Below, in pieces: positions 13,221-21,149 of a stretch of DNA of 49,104 nt; position 1 is the first letter of the stretch; every line of letters starts with the position of its first letter. This DNA is from Chloroflexota bacterium (GTDB lineage: Bacteria > Chloroflexota > Anaerolineae > UBA4142), in NCBI GenBank assembly GCA_016208315.1, contig JACQYF010000047.1, positions 1 to 49,104 on the forward strand, given 5' to 3'. The translations under genes were made by a program, and so were the position numbers. The notes beneath the pieces were generated by a model, which ran no database searches, was not told where the DNA came from, and worked only from the letters and a program-made list of their open reading frames with translations.

Positions 13221-13578
13221 CAACGTCGTCTTACTGAACGTGCGACTGAACGACAGAATCCTAATCCGGATGCTGCTTGACACCGGCGCCAAGTACACGA
13301 TCATCACATCGGCTGTAGCGGGCCAATTGGGCTTGAACCTGGCAAACGCTCGCCAGGTGCCTGTCACTACAGCCACACAACCCGAAATAGCAACTTTGAC
13401 CGCGATAGATCAGGTAGATGTCCATGGCCTGGTACTCCGGCAGGTCGAAACGGCGATTCTGGACTTGCCGGTTGCATTGAGAGTGGACGGGCTTTTGGGA
13501 ATGTCCTTTCTCAAACGATGCCGGCTGACTGCCGATTTCCCGCAACGCTTCTTGGACCTCGAGACCGATGCTAGTTAA
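13177..13578 (+). CDS. retropepsin-like aspartic protease
   Basis: A 133-residue clan AA protein starting MTQRIHLSLPP. It has the hallmark LLNVRLNDRILIRMLLDTGA with D35-T36-G37, the flap-side strand TAIDQVDVHGLVLRQVETAI, and the closing VDGLLGMSFLKR motif. Retropepsins of this size act as homodimers, each chain giving one catalytic Asp. No membrane segment or signal peptide is seen, so it should be cytosolic. It overlaps the preceding unknown gene in a different frame, and a CCACCCAA repeat tail follows 80 bases after its stop, as behind other cassettes. Confidence 0.82.
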   Translation: MTQRIHLSLPPWAVDNVVLLNVRLNDRILIRMLLDTGAKYTIITSAVAGQLGLNLANARQVPVTTATQPEIATLTAIDQVDVHGLVLRQVETAILDLPVALRVDGLLGMSFLKRCRLTADFPQRFLDLETDAS

Positions 13579-13707
13579 GTCAACTCTGCAAATGTAGAAC
13601 GGTTAGTAACCTCCGACGTGCCTCCGCCTCGCATACTATCTATCGTTCTGCGCCCAACCATCTAACCACCCAACCACCTCACCACCGCACTATCCAACCA
13701 TGAAACC
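13579..13707. repeat. cassette tail with CCACCCAA words
   Basis: No gene. 13656-13702 contains CCAACCATCTAACCACCCAA-type 8-bp words leading directly to the permease start codon at 13708, leaving no visible Shine-Dalgarno for that gene. Confidence 0.75.
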
Positions 13708-16239
13708 ATGCGACTTTCGTTGCTAAAAACCGCCCTCCGCGACCAACTGCGCCGGCCCTGGCTCTTGCTGCTGATGATCCTCAGCGTCGCGCTCGGCGTC
13801 GCGGTCGTCGTCTCCGTTGATTTGGCGAACCAGTCCGCGACCCGCGCCTTCAAACTTTCGGCCGATGCCGTCGTCGGCAAAGCGACCCACCAAATCGTCG
13901 GCGGCGTGAACGGCATTGACGAGAGTGTTTATCGCGTGCTGCGCGTCCAGCATGGGTATCGGCTCAGCGCGCCGGTCGTCGAGGGCTATGCGCGCGCGCT
14001 CGAGCTTGGGCGACAGACCCAACGCGTCCTGGGCGTGGACCTCTTCGCCGAAACGCCCTTTCGCACGTACTTTTCCTCCAGCACGCAAGTGCCGCTCGAA
14101 TCATTCGCCGCGTTCCTCACGCAGCCCGGCGCGGTCCTCATCAGCGCCGATACGGCTCAACGCTTCAACCTACAAACCGGCGACCGAATGACGCTCGTCG
14201 TCGAGTCGCGCCAGCACGTGGTCACGATTGCCGGACTGCTCAAGCCGCCGAACGACGTCTCGGCCCGCGCGCTCGAAGGGCTGATGCTCGCGGACATTGC
14301 GACCGCGCAAGAATTGTTCGCGATGACCGGACGACTTTCACGCATTGACCTCATCGCCACACCCCAGCAGGCCCAGCAAATCGCCGCGGCGCTCCCCGCG
14401 GACCTGCGCCTCGTCCCCGCCTCCGAGCAAGCGAACACGGTCACGCAACTCACGGCGGCGTTCCAACTTAACCTCACTGCGTTCTCGCTGCTCGCCCTCG
14501 TCGTCGGCATGTTCCTCATCTACAACACGACGCTCTTTGCGGTCGTCCAGCGGCGGCGCATTCTCGGCATATTGCGCTGTCTCGGCGTCACGGGCCGCGA
14601 AATCTTTGTCCTCATCTTGCTCGAATCGGCCATCGGCGCGACGATCGGTTCGCTGCTTGGCTTGGGACTGGGCATCTTGCTGGGACGCCTCACCGTCGGC
14701 CTCGTGACGCAGACGATCAACGACCTGTATTTTTCGGTGACCGTGCGCGGCGTGGACGTGGACCCGCTCACGCTCGTCAAAGGCATGCTGCTCGGCATCG
14801 CCGCGGCTTTGCTGGCCGCCGCGCTCCCTGCCGCCGAAGCCGCCAGCGTCCCCGCCGTGACCGTCTTGCAGCGTTCCGATCTCGAGCTGCGCGTGCGCCG
14901 CTGGCTGCCGGGTGTGACGCGCGTAGGATGCTTGCTCGTGTTGACCGGCGCCGCGCTGCTGGCGTTCATCGACGACGTCGCGGTCTCGTTTACCGGAATC
15001 CTGCTTGGGCTATTTGGCGTCACGCTGGCCGTACCCATTCTCACCATCGCGTTCATGCGCCTTGCCACGGCGACCCTCGGCCGGTTGGGGCTGTTGGGTC
15101 GCATGGCCGCGCGGACCGTCACGCAAGCCCTCAGCCGCACGTCGGTCGCGATCGCCGCGCTGATGGTCGCGGTCTCGGTCGTCATCGGCGTCACCGTGAT
15201 GATCGCCTCGTTCCGCGCGACGGTCGCGAACTGGCTCGATCAAACCCTCACCGCCGACATCTACATCAGCGCGCCATCCGTGAGCGCGAACCGCGCCTCT
15301 ACGCTGGACCCCGCGCTCGCCGAGCGCATTCGCGCGATCCCCGGCATCGCGTCCACCGAAACGCTTCGCAGCGCGTCGGTCTATTCCCCCGACCTCGGCG
15401 CGGTGCGGCTCAACGCCATTACTGCGATCCGCCGCCGCGATCCGAAACTCTATCGCTTTGCGACCGGCGATCCCAACGCGATTTGGCAAATGGTGCAAGG
15501 CGGCGCGGTCGTCGTCAGCGAGCCGTTCGCGAACCGGCATCACGTCCAGCCCGGCAGCGCCATCACGCTCGACACGGACCACGGGCCGCAGACCTTCCCG
15601 GTCGTCGGCGTCTATTACGACTATTCGTCCGACCAGGGTTTCGTCATGATGGACCTGAACGTTTATCGCCGCTACTGGAACGATCCCGAAATTTCCGGCG
15701 TATCGGTCTATGTCGCGCCCGGCGCGAACGTGAACCAAGTCGAGGACGCGCTACGCGCCGCGCTCGCCGGCCGCGACGTGCTCGTCCAAAGCCACAAGGC
15801 GCTGCGCGATGCCGCGCTCGTCATCTTCGACCGCACGTTTGCGATCACGACGACGCTGCGGCTGATCGCGATCGTCGTCGCGTTCATCGGCATCCTGGGC
15901 GCGTTGATGGCATTGCAACTCGAACGGACGCGCGAATTGGGGACGCTGCGGGCGGCGGGCATGACGCTGGAACAACTGTGGCGGCTGACGCTGCTCGAAA
16001 GCGGGCTGATGGGTGCGACGGCGGGCCTACTCTCGATTCCCAGCGGCTTCATCCTCGCGGCGATCCTGATCTACGTGATCAATCTGCGCTCATTCGGCTG
16101 GACGATCTTTTTTCAGGCCGAGCCGCAAGTTTACGCGGAGGCGTTCGCGCTCGCCGTCGTGGCTGCGCTCCTCGCCGCGGTCTATCCCATGCTGCGGCTG
16201 AGTAGACTGCAAGCGGCAGAAGCGCTGCGGGAGGAATAG
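13708..16239 (+). CDS. FtsX-family ABC transporter permease (MacB/LolC type, duplicated)
   Basis: An 843-residue permease. After an N-terminal anchor (LLLLMILSVALGVAVVVSVD) comes a large extracytoplasmic domain (~40-250), a first FtsX core of three helices (LTAFSLLALVVGMFLIYNTT, GATIGSLLGLGLGILLGRL, GMLLGIAAALLAAALPAAEA), two middle helices and a second anchor (IAALMVAVSVVIGVTVMIAS), a second extracytoplasmic domain (~500-690) and a second three-helix FtsX core ending LLAAVYPMLRLSRLQAAEAL. This 10-TM double layout is typical of lipoprotein or glycolipid handling permeases. Partner ATPase is at 12041; the AttH-like gene at 16968 is a frequent third member. Translation initiation may be weak because repeats replaced the leader. 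Confidence 0.92.
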   Translation: MRLSLLKTALRDQLRRPWLLLLMILSVALGVAVVVSVDLANQSATRAFKLSADAVVGKATHQIVGGVNGIDESVYRVLRVQHGYRLSAPVVEGYARALELGRQTQRVLGVDLFAETPFRTYFSSSTQVPLESFAAFLTQPGAVLISADTAQRFNLQTGDRMTLVVESRQHVVTIAGLLKPPNDVSARALEGLMLADIATAQELFAMTGRLSRIDLIATPQQAQQIAAALPADLRLVPASEQANTVTQLTAAFQLNLTAFSLLALVVGMFLIYNTTLFAVVQRRRILGILRCLGVTGREIFVLILLESAIGATIGSLLGLGLGILLGRLTVGLVTQTINDLYFSVTVRGVDVDPLTLVKGMLLGIAAALLAAALPAAEAASVPAVTVLQRSDLELRVRRWLPGVTRVGCLLVLTGAALLAFIDDVAVSFTGILLGLFGVTLAVPILTIAFMRLATATLGRLGLLGRMAARTVTQALSRTSVAIAALMVAVSVVIGVTVMIASFRATVANWLDQTLTADIYISAPSVSANRASTLDPALAERIRAIPGIASTETLRSASVYSPDLGAVRLNAITAIRRRDPKLYRFATGDPNAIWQMVQGGAVVVSEPFANRHHVQPGSAITLDTDHGPQTFPVVGVYYDYSSDQGFVMMDLNVYRRYWNDPEISGVSVYVAPGANVNQVEDALRAALAGRDVLVQSHKALRDAALVIFDRTFAITTTLRLIAIVVAFIGILGALMALQLERTRELGTLRAAGMTLEQLWRLTLLESGLMGATAGLLSIPSGFILAAILIYVINLRSFGWTIFFQAEPQVYAEAFALAVVAALLAAVYPMLRLSRLQAAEALREE

Positions 16240-16243
16240 GGTA

Positions 16244-16618
16244 TCAGGCGCGTGAGCGTGTGCGCTTGCGTTTGCTGCGTGTCGAGCGGGGGATACGCGG
16301 CAGAGAAGACTGGCGCTTGGGAGTGGAATCCTCAGCCATCCAAGGCGGCGGTGAGTCGCCGTAATAGAGGGTTTCAGGGGCAAGGTCAACATCATTGGGC
16401 CACGCGAGAGTGTGCCCAATCGGATCAACAAAAACAGAGGCAAATAATTCGGGATCACGGCGGATTGACTCAAACACGGGACCCCATAGATGAGGTTCGA
16501 GATCAATATCTCGTTCGCTACCATCGGTAAACGTGATGTGGACGCTATGACCAGTCAGGACTCGGACGTCCCGTACGCCGATCACTTTGGGATATTTGCG
16601 GCTAGAGACCAATTTCAT
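16244..16618 (-). CDS. DUF2442 domain protein
   Basis: A 124-residue protein: RKYPKVIGVRDVRVLTGHSV, HITFTDGSERDIDLEPHLWG, PVFESIRRDPELFASVFVDP, IGHTLAWPNDVDLAPETLYY. The last segment is the standard 'G.l.WPNG.DlaP.tLY' end of the DUF2442 family, so residues ~80-124 are an extra basic tail (STRSKRKRTRSRA) that could bind nucleic acid. Its start is five bases after the stop of the DUF4160 gene. Such pairs are proposed toxin-antitoxin modules; the biochemistry is unknown to me. Confidence 0.88.
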   Translation of the reverse strand: MKLVSSRKYPKVIGVRDVRVLTGHSVHITFTDGSERDIDLEPHLWGPVFESIRRDPELFASVFVDPIGHTLAWPNDVDLAPETLYYGDSPPPWMAEDSTPKRQSSLPRIPRSTRSKRKRTRSRA

Positions 16619-16623
16619 GACGT

Positions 16624-16884
16624 CTACTCCAGTCCAGGGATCCGTTGAAGCTTTTCACGTTTACGGGCACGCTCCCAATTCGCCTTCAATTCAGTTTGAT
16701 GAATTTTCCACCATTGACGCACAAGCCGGTAAGCGCGCGGTGGCAAGCTACCTGAAACGATCTTACCGGTTGCAATGTCAATGAGCGCTTGGTTCTCGGC
16801 ATAGATGGCGTGGAAATGCGGCCTGTGCTTATCGTCGAAATACATTTGAATATAGATGCCGTAGAAATCACTGATGGTGGGCAC
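16624..16884 (-). CDS. DUF4160 domain protein
   Basis: An 86-residue protein. I choose GTG 16884, giving (M)PTISDFYGIYIQMYFDDKH, because the family begins at this motif and GGGAG lies eight bases upstream; a TTG at 16905 is a longer option. The RPHFHAIYAENQALIDIATG segment and the RLVRQWWKIHQTELKANWER helix are family hallmarks. First gene of a two-gene unit with DUF2442, inserted on the opposite strand between the permease and the AttH-like gene. The truncated DUF4160 at 5305 is a distant relative, not a recent copy. Confidence 0.88.
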   Translation of the reverse strand: MPTISDFYGIYIQMYFDDKHRPHFHAIYAENQALIDIATGKIVSGSLPPRAYRLVRQWWKIHQTELKANWERARKREKLQRIPGLE

Positions 16885-16967
16885 AACGCAGACTCCCGCG
16901 AGCAATTTGATCCATCCGCATTATACAACGGTACTGATAACACGCGCAAGCCGCAGAACCGCGAAAT

Positions 16968-18119
16968 ATGAAACAACTATTACTTGTCTTTGCAATTTTG
17001 ACCATAGGCATCATGTTGGCCGTATTCAGCATGTTAGGGCAGTCCTCCGCCATCAACGCCGACATCGTAGGCCTGCAATCCATCTCCAGCGCGGCCGGAT
17101 TTGCCAAGGCGGAGCGCCCGCGCGCATTCGCGTTTCGTCAAGACCACGGGCCACATCCCGAGTATCAGACGGAGTGGTGGTATTACACGGGGAATCTCGA
17201 AACCGCGGCCGGGCGGCATTTCGGCTACCAACTCACCTTCTTCCGCCGCGCCATCACGCCGGCCGAAGAACGCCGCGCTTCGGATTGGGCGACGAACCAA
17301 ATCTACTTTGCCCATTTTGCGATTACCGACGTCAAGGCCAGCGCGCATTTTGCGACCGAACGTTTTTCGCGCGGCGCGGCGGGGCTGGCCGGGGCGACCG
17401 GCGATCCGTATCGCGTCTGGCTCGAAAACTGGGAGATCGCCTCGCTGTCCGCCGACGGCAGCCGCGTCCGAATGCGCGCCGACGATTCCGGGTACGCGCT
17501 CGACCTCACGCTCGCGGCGGAGAAACCGCCCGTGCTCCACGGCGACCGCGGCCTCTCGCCCAAGTCCGCCGAGGCGGGCAACGCATCGTACTATTATTCA
17601 TTCACGCGGCTGGCGACCGAGGGTACAATTAGGGTGAACGGCGCGACGTTCGCGGTGAACGGCCTGTCGTGGATGGATCACGAATTCGGCACGACGATGC
17701 TAGCCGAGAACGCGGTCGGCTGGGACTGGTTTTCGATCCAGTTGAGCGACGGACGCGAAGTGATGTTCTTTCAGATTCGTACAAAGGATGGCAGTATCGA
17801 GCCGCTGTCTGGCGGGACGCTGGTTGGAAAGGACGGCACGATTCGCCATCTCACGCGTGAGCAGGTGAGCATTAAAGTGCTGGAGAGTTGGCAGAGCAAA
17901 TCGGGTGCAACCTACCCCGCGCGCTGGAACCTCGCCATCCCCTCCGCCGACATCGAGCTTACGCTCAAGCCCTACATTGCCGACCAGGAAATGCGCGTCT
18001 CCATCGTCTACTGGGAAGGCGCCGTGCAAATCAGCGGCCGCTCCAATGGTGCGCGCGTTCAAGGCAGCGGCTACGTCGAGATGACGGGCTACGCGGCGTC
18101 GAGCCAAGTGCCGCGATAA
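16968..18119 (+). CDS. AttH-like lipocalin (CrtC/Svf1-type hydrolase fold)
   Basis: A 383-residue exported protein with an N-terminal hydrophobic segment (LLLVFAILTIGIMLAVFSML). The AttH/CrtC tandem-lipocalin signature is clear: FRQDHGPHPEYQTEWWYYTG near residue 55, FGYQLTFFRRAI, QIYFAHFAITDV, SYYYSFTRL, and LSWMDHEFGTT with VGWDWFSIQLSDGREVMFFQ. Members include carotenoid 1,2-hydratases, but many occur beside ABC transporters as here, suggesting binding or modification of a lipophilic cargo handled by the ATPase/permease pair. Actual substrate unknown. The DUF4160/DUF2442 unit separates it from the permease. Confidence 0.88.
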   Translation: MKQLLLVFAILTIGIMLAVFSMLGQSSAINADIVGLQSISSAAGFAKAERPRAFAFRQDHGPHPEYQTEWWYYTGNLETAAGRHFGYQLTFFRRAITPAEERRASDWATNQIYFAHFAITDVKASAHFATERFSRGAAGLAGATGDPYRVWLENWEIASLSADGSRVRMRADDSGYALDLTLAAEKPPVLHGDRGLSPKSAEAGNASYYYSFTRLATEGTIRVNGATFAVNGLSWMDHEFGTTMLAENAVGWDWFSIQLSDGREVMFFQIRTKDGSIEPLSGGTLVGKDGTIRHLTREQVSIKVLESWQSKSGATYPARWNLAIPSADIELTLKPYIADQEMRVSIVYWEGAVQISGRSNGARVQGSGYVEMTGYAASSQVPR

Positions 18120-18130
18120 GCCGAATAATT

Positions 18131-19159
18131 ATGCCACTCCTACCCACTGGCAAGCTGCCGCCCGACCTTCTCGCCGGACTGCTCGCGCTGCCGCGACACC
18201 CTGATCCACGCGTCGTGATCGGCCCAGGCATCGGTCGCGATGCCGCGGTCCTGGATATGGGCGATCACTATCTCGTCGCCAAGACTGACCCGATCACATT
18301 TGCGACCGAGGACATCGGCTGGTACACGGTCAATGTCAACGCAAACGACATCGCCTGCCTGGGCGCGCGGCCAAAATGGTTCATGGTCACCGCCCTCCTG
18401 CCCGCGGGTCGCGCCGACGCCGCGCTGGCGGAATCAATCTTTTCCCAGATCGTGCAAGCGTGCGACGCACTCGACATCTCGCTCGTCGGCGGCCACACCG
18501 AAATCACGTATGGCCTCAAACGTCCGCTCCTCGTCGGCGCGATGCTGGGCGAAGTGGCGAAAGACAAGTTGGTGGTAAGCGGAGGAGCACGGGTGGGCGA
18601 CGTCGTCTTGCTCACGAAAGCGATTCCGCTGGAGGGGACGGCGCTCATCGCGAGGGAAAAAGGGGAAGAGTTGCAGGCACGCGGATTCGCGGAAGATTTT
18701 CTTGCCCGCGCGCGCGGCCTCCTGCGCGATCCGGGCATCTCGGTTGTGCGCGAAGCACTGATCGCCGCCGATGCGGGCCTGGCGACCGCCATGCACGATC
18801 CGACCGAAGGTGGCTTGGCGACCGGCTTGTGGGAACTCGCGCAGGCGGCAAATGTGGGCCTCGTGATTGACGAGGATGCAATTCCTATTTTGGATCAAGG
18901 TGCGAAACTCTGCGCTGGCTACGGTCTGGATCCGATGGGGACAATCGCTTCGGGTTCCCTCCTCATCACAACCCGTGCGCCGGAGGAATTGCAGGGGTTG
19001 CTGCAAAAAGCGGGTGTCGCATGCGCGGCAATCGGAAGAGTGGTTCCGCGTGAGGAGGGCCTCATCCTCCAGCGCGGAACTATGCGTCGTCCGCTCCCTC
19101 AATTCGCCGCCGACGAAATCACGCGGCTTTATTCTAGCTGCCAAGCCAAGGTTGTTTGA
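18131..19159 (+). CDS. AIR synthase-like (PurM/HypE superfamily) protein
   Basis: A 342-residue ATP-grasping protein of the PurM fold, starting at ATG 18131, 11 bases after the AttH-like gene. GIGRDAAVLDMGDHYLVAKT, DPITFATEDIGWYTVNVNAN and DIACLGARPKWF are the superfamily's N-terminal motifs; HDPTEGGLATGLWELAQAAN and GTIASGSLLITT belong to the C-terminal half. It resembles HypE, the hydrogenase CN-ligand enzyme, but lacks the terminal PRIC cysteine motif (it ends SSCQAKVV) and no hyp genes are near. I therefore do not call it HypE. It could act on a small thio- or phospho-substrate. Likely co-transcribed with the AttH-like gene. Confidence 0.85.
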   Translation: MPLLPTGKLPPDLLAGLLALPRHPDPRVVIGPGIGRDAAVLDMGDHYLVAKTDPITFATEDIGWYTVNVNANDIACLGARPKWFMVTALLPAGRADAALAESIFSQIVQACDALDISLVGGHTEITYGLKRPLLVGAMLGEVAKDKLVVSGGARVGDVVLLTKAIPLEGTALIAREKGEELQARGFAEDFLARARGLLRDPGISVVREALIAADAGLATAMHDPTEGGLATGLWELAQAANVGLVIDEDAIPILDQGAKLCAGYGLDPMGTIASGSLLITTRAPEELQGLLQKAGVACAAIGRVVPREEGLILQRGTMRRPLPQFAADEITRLYSSCQAKVV

Positions 19160-19184
19160 CCTGCGCTTTTAGAACTGCTATAAT
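19156..19184 (+). promoter_or_regulatory. sigma70-type promoter of DUF7718/DUF5647-type cassette
   Basis: TTGACC (19156-19161, overlapping the stop codon of the AIR synthase-like gene), 17-base spacer, TATAAT (19179-19184). The stop-codon overlap repeats the arrangement at 12778. Confidence 0.85.
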
Positions 19185-19234
19185 CGCGTACGTAATCGCC
19201 AACAACACTCCTATATTAGAGTAAGAGATTCTCA

Positions 19235-19582
19235 ATGACTGAAACAACCTACATCATTGATCTCACACCGGGCGGCGAGAATCGTTATCGGCACCACCAT
19301 GTTCTTGAAAAAAACAAACTCGTTGAATTCAGATTACAATACGAGGCCTATCTTGACGGCAAGTGGCATGCTGTCGCCCGCTATGATTCCTTTCACGGTT
19401 TTGCTCATCGCGATGTGATGCATCCAGATGGAACTGAGACCAAGACGGTCTTTCAGAATTGGGATTACCATCAGGTGCTCACGTTTGGCGAACGAGATCT
19501 CAAACAGAATTGGGTAACTTATCGTCGCGCCTACGAGCGTGAATTGAACCAATGGAAACAACGGAGAAAAGACAAGCGATGA
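19235..19582 (+). CDS. DUF7718-type small protein
   Basis: A 115-residue protein rich in His, Tyr and Trp: RYRHHHVLEKNKLVEFRLQY, EAYLDGKWHAVARYDSFHGF, AHRDVMHPDGTETKTVF, and a C-terminal amphipathic helix NWVTYRRAYERELNQWKQ. The 'W..v.RYD..HGFaHrDv.hPdG...K' pattern is that of a family I know as DUF7718, found in two-gene units. No function is established. Its stop overlaps the next start (ATGA). Confidence 0.7.
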   Translation: MTETTYIIDLTPGGENRYRHHHVLEKNKLVEFRLQYEAYLDGKWHAVARYDSFHGFAHRDVMHPDGTETKTVFQNWDYHQVLTFGERDLKQNWVTYRRAYERELNQWKQRRKDKR

Positions 19583-19878
19583 CTCCCGAAGAAATCATGG
19601 AAAAAAACCTGACATTGAGTTTTGAATTCAGTCTATACGTGACACAGCATCCCGAATTTGCCAGGCAAATCCCGGCAGGCAGTCGCGTCGTATTACTCCC
19701 CGGCGATGACCCCGAATTGGCGCGCATCAATCGAGAGACCGCCGAGCAAGCGAGGCAACGCGACGACGAACCCAATCGCCCGGTCGTCTACGTCGAATTC
19801 GAGCGGCTGCGTCCCGCGCGCTCGCGACTTGCCCATCCACGCCTGCGGCGTCCGCGTCGGGTGGTTTCGCACGCCTGA
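19579..19878 (+). CDS. DUF5647-type small protein
   Basis: A 99-residue protein from ATG 19579 (MTPEEIMEKNLTLSFEFSLY). The core VTQHPEFARQIPAGSRVVLL, PGDDPELARINRETAEQAR matches the DUF5647 pattern, in which a helical N-terminus precedes 'IP.ga.ivlLp.dDpEl...N'. The arginine-rich C-terminus (RLRPARSRLAHPRLRRPR) may be where the frame has drifted from the native end. Coupled to the preceding gene by a four-base overlap, fitting a toxin-antitoxin-like unit inserted ahead of hisC (convergent). Confidence 0.68.
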   Translation: MTPEEIMEKNLTLSFEFSLYVTQHPEFARQIPAGSRVVLLPGDDPELARINRETAEQARQRDDEPNRPVVYVEFERLRPARSRLAHPRLRRPRRVVSHA

Positions 19879-19885
19879 CACACTC

Positions 19886-21001
19886 TCACAAGATTTCCTT
19901 CAACGCGTTCAAGAGCCGTTCGTTCTCAGGGTGCGTCCCAATCGTCACCCGGATCGCGTCCGGCATCCCGAAACCGCCCATTGGTCGGACGATGATGCCG
20001 CGCGTCAAGAGTTCGCGGTCGAGGGTTTTGACGTCGCGCGGGAGTTGCGTGAGCAGGATAAAATTCGCCTGTGACGGGACGCACGTCAGCCCCAACTCCT
20101 CAAAGCCGCGATAGAGATACTCGCGTTCCGTTTGCACGAGCCGCCGCACGCGCTGCACGTGGGCCGTATCGTCCAGCGCCGCCATCGCCGCGCGCAAGAC
20201 CGGATCGCCCGTGTTGAACACGATTTGCGCGTGCTGGAGATACTCGATCATCGGGGCCGTCGCAATCGCATAGCCGATGCGGAGGTTCGCCAGCCCGTAG
20301 ACTTTGGAAAAGCTGCGGAGCACGATCACGTTGTCTTGCCCGGCGCGGACGTAATCGAGCGCGTTGCTGTACGCGGGGTCGTCTACAAAATCATAGTACG
20401 ATTCGTCAAAGACCACCACGATCGAAGGCGGGACGCGCGCCATGAGCGTTTCAACCTCCGCGCGCGTGACCGTCGTGCCGGTCGGGTTGTTCGGATTGCA
20501 GATAAACATGACGCGCGTGCGCTCGGTGATCGCGTCGCCCATGGCGGCGAGATTGTAGCGAAAATCGCGGTGCAGCACCGCGACCGGTGTGCCGCCGAAC
20601 ATCTTGGTGAAGATCGGATAGAGCGGGAAAGTCGGATTGCAATAGATGGACTCGCCGCCGTCGAACAAAAAGGCGTGCGCCAACTGGCGCAGGAAATCGC
20701 TCAGTCCGTTGGCCGTCATAAAGTTCGCGTCGGAGAGAGGCGCGCCGCCCGCGGCATTGAAACAGGTCGCGAGCTTTTGGCGCAGGTGCTTGTCCGCGAT
20801 CCCGGGGTAACGGTGCGCGTTCTGCAGGGCGTCCTGGAACGCGGCCACTGCCAGCGGCGACGGGCCCAACGAATTCTCGTTCGAACCGAGCTTGATCACG
20901 TCGGTCAAACCGTAATCCTCTTGCACCTGTTCGATGGGTTTGCCGCCGATATAGGCAGGCACGGTCAAGAGGTGCGAATTGAGGCGAATGTCCTTGAGCA
21001 T
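19886..21001 (-). CDS. hisC: histidinol-phosphate aminotransferase
   Basis: A 371-residue fold type I aminotransferase that makes histidinol phosphate from imidazole acetol phosphate and glutamate. The start MLKDIRLNSHLLTVPAYIGG (ATG 21001) fits the family and has GTGGAG upstream; the open frame extends to 21070 through a hairpin that is unlikely to be coding. Seen motifs: DVIKLGSNENSLGPSP, FICNPNNPTGT, VFDESYYDF and the PLP lysine in VLRSFSKVYGLANLRIGYA. No other his genes are in the window. It could also serve as an aromatic-amino-acid transaminase, common for stand-alone copies. Confidence 0.9.
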   Translation of the reverse strand: MLKDIRLNSHLLTVPAYIGGKPIEQVQEDYGLTDVIKLGSNENSLGPSPLAVAAFQDALQNAHRYPGIADKHLRQKLATCFNAAGGAPLSDANFMTANGLSDFLRQLAHAFLFDGGESIYCNPTFPLYPIFTKMFGGTPVAVLHRDFRYNLAAMGDAITERTRVMFICNPNNPTGTTVTRAEVETLMARVPPSIVVVFDESYYDFVDDPAYSNALDYVRAGQDNVIVLRSFSKVYGLANLRIGYAIATAPMIEYLQHAQIVFNTGDPVLRAAMAALDDTAHVQRVRRLVQTEREYLYRGFEELGLTCVPSQANFILLTQLPRDVKTLDRELLTRGIIVRPMGGFGMPDAIRVTIGTHPENERLLNALKEIL

Positions 21002-21043
21002 GGTTGACTTTTTCTCCACGATCACCATGGGATTGCTTCGCAA

Positions 21044-21109
21044 AATGACGCTGCACCCTTGCAGCGTCATTGCTTGTTGCTACTATATCCAGTCTGCGGT
21101 TTTTGGCAA
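21044..21109 (-). promoter_or_regulatory. hisC promoter candidate and leader hairpin
   Basis: On minus: TTGCCA (21109-21104), 16-base spacer, TATAGT (21087-21082). Just after it, AATGACGCTGCA-AGGG-TGCAGCGTCATT (21071-21044) is a perfect 12-bp stem with a 4-base loop followed by TTTTG-like bases. It could be a weak terminator for alaX or a 5' stabilising hairpin of the hisC transcript. Confidence 0.6.
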
Positions 21110-21149
21110 ATTCAGGTTTATCCGCGAATCTGCGCTAATCGGTTTTCCG

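Noticed and set aside
14928..16205. 425-residue frame inside the FtsX-type permease
   Set aside because: Same strand, shifted frame; arginine-rich and without motifs, while the overlapping frame has continuous family features.
18131..19159. HypE (hydrogenase maturation)
   Set aside because: The terminal PRIC cysteine motif is absent and no hyp or hydrogenase gene is in the window; kept as AIR synthase-like.
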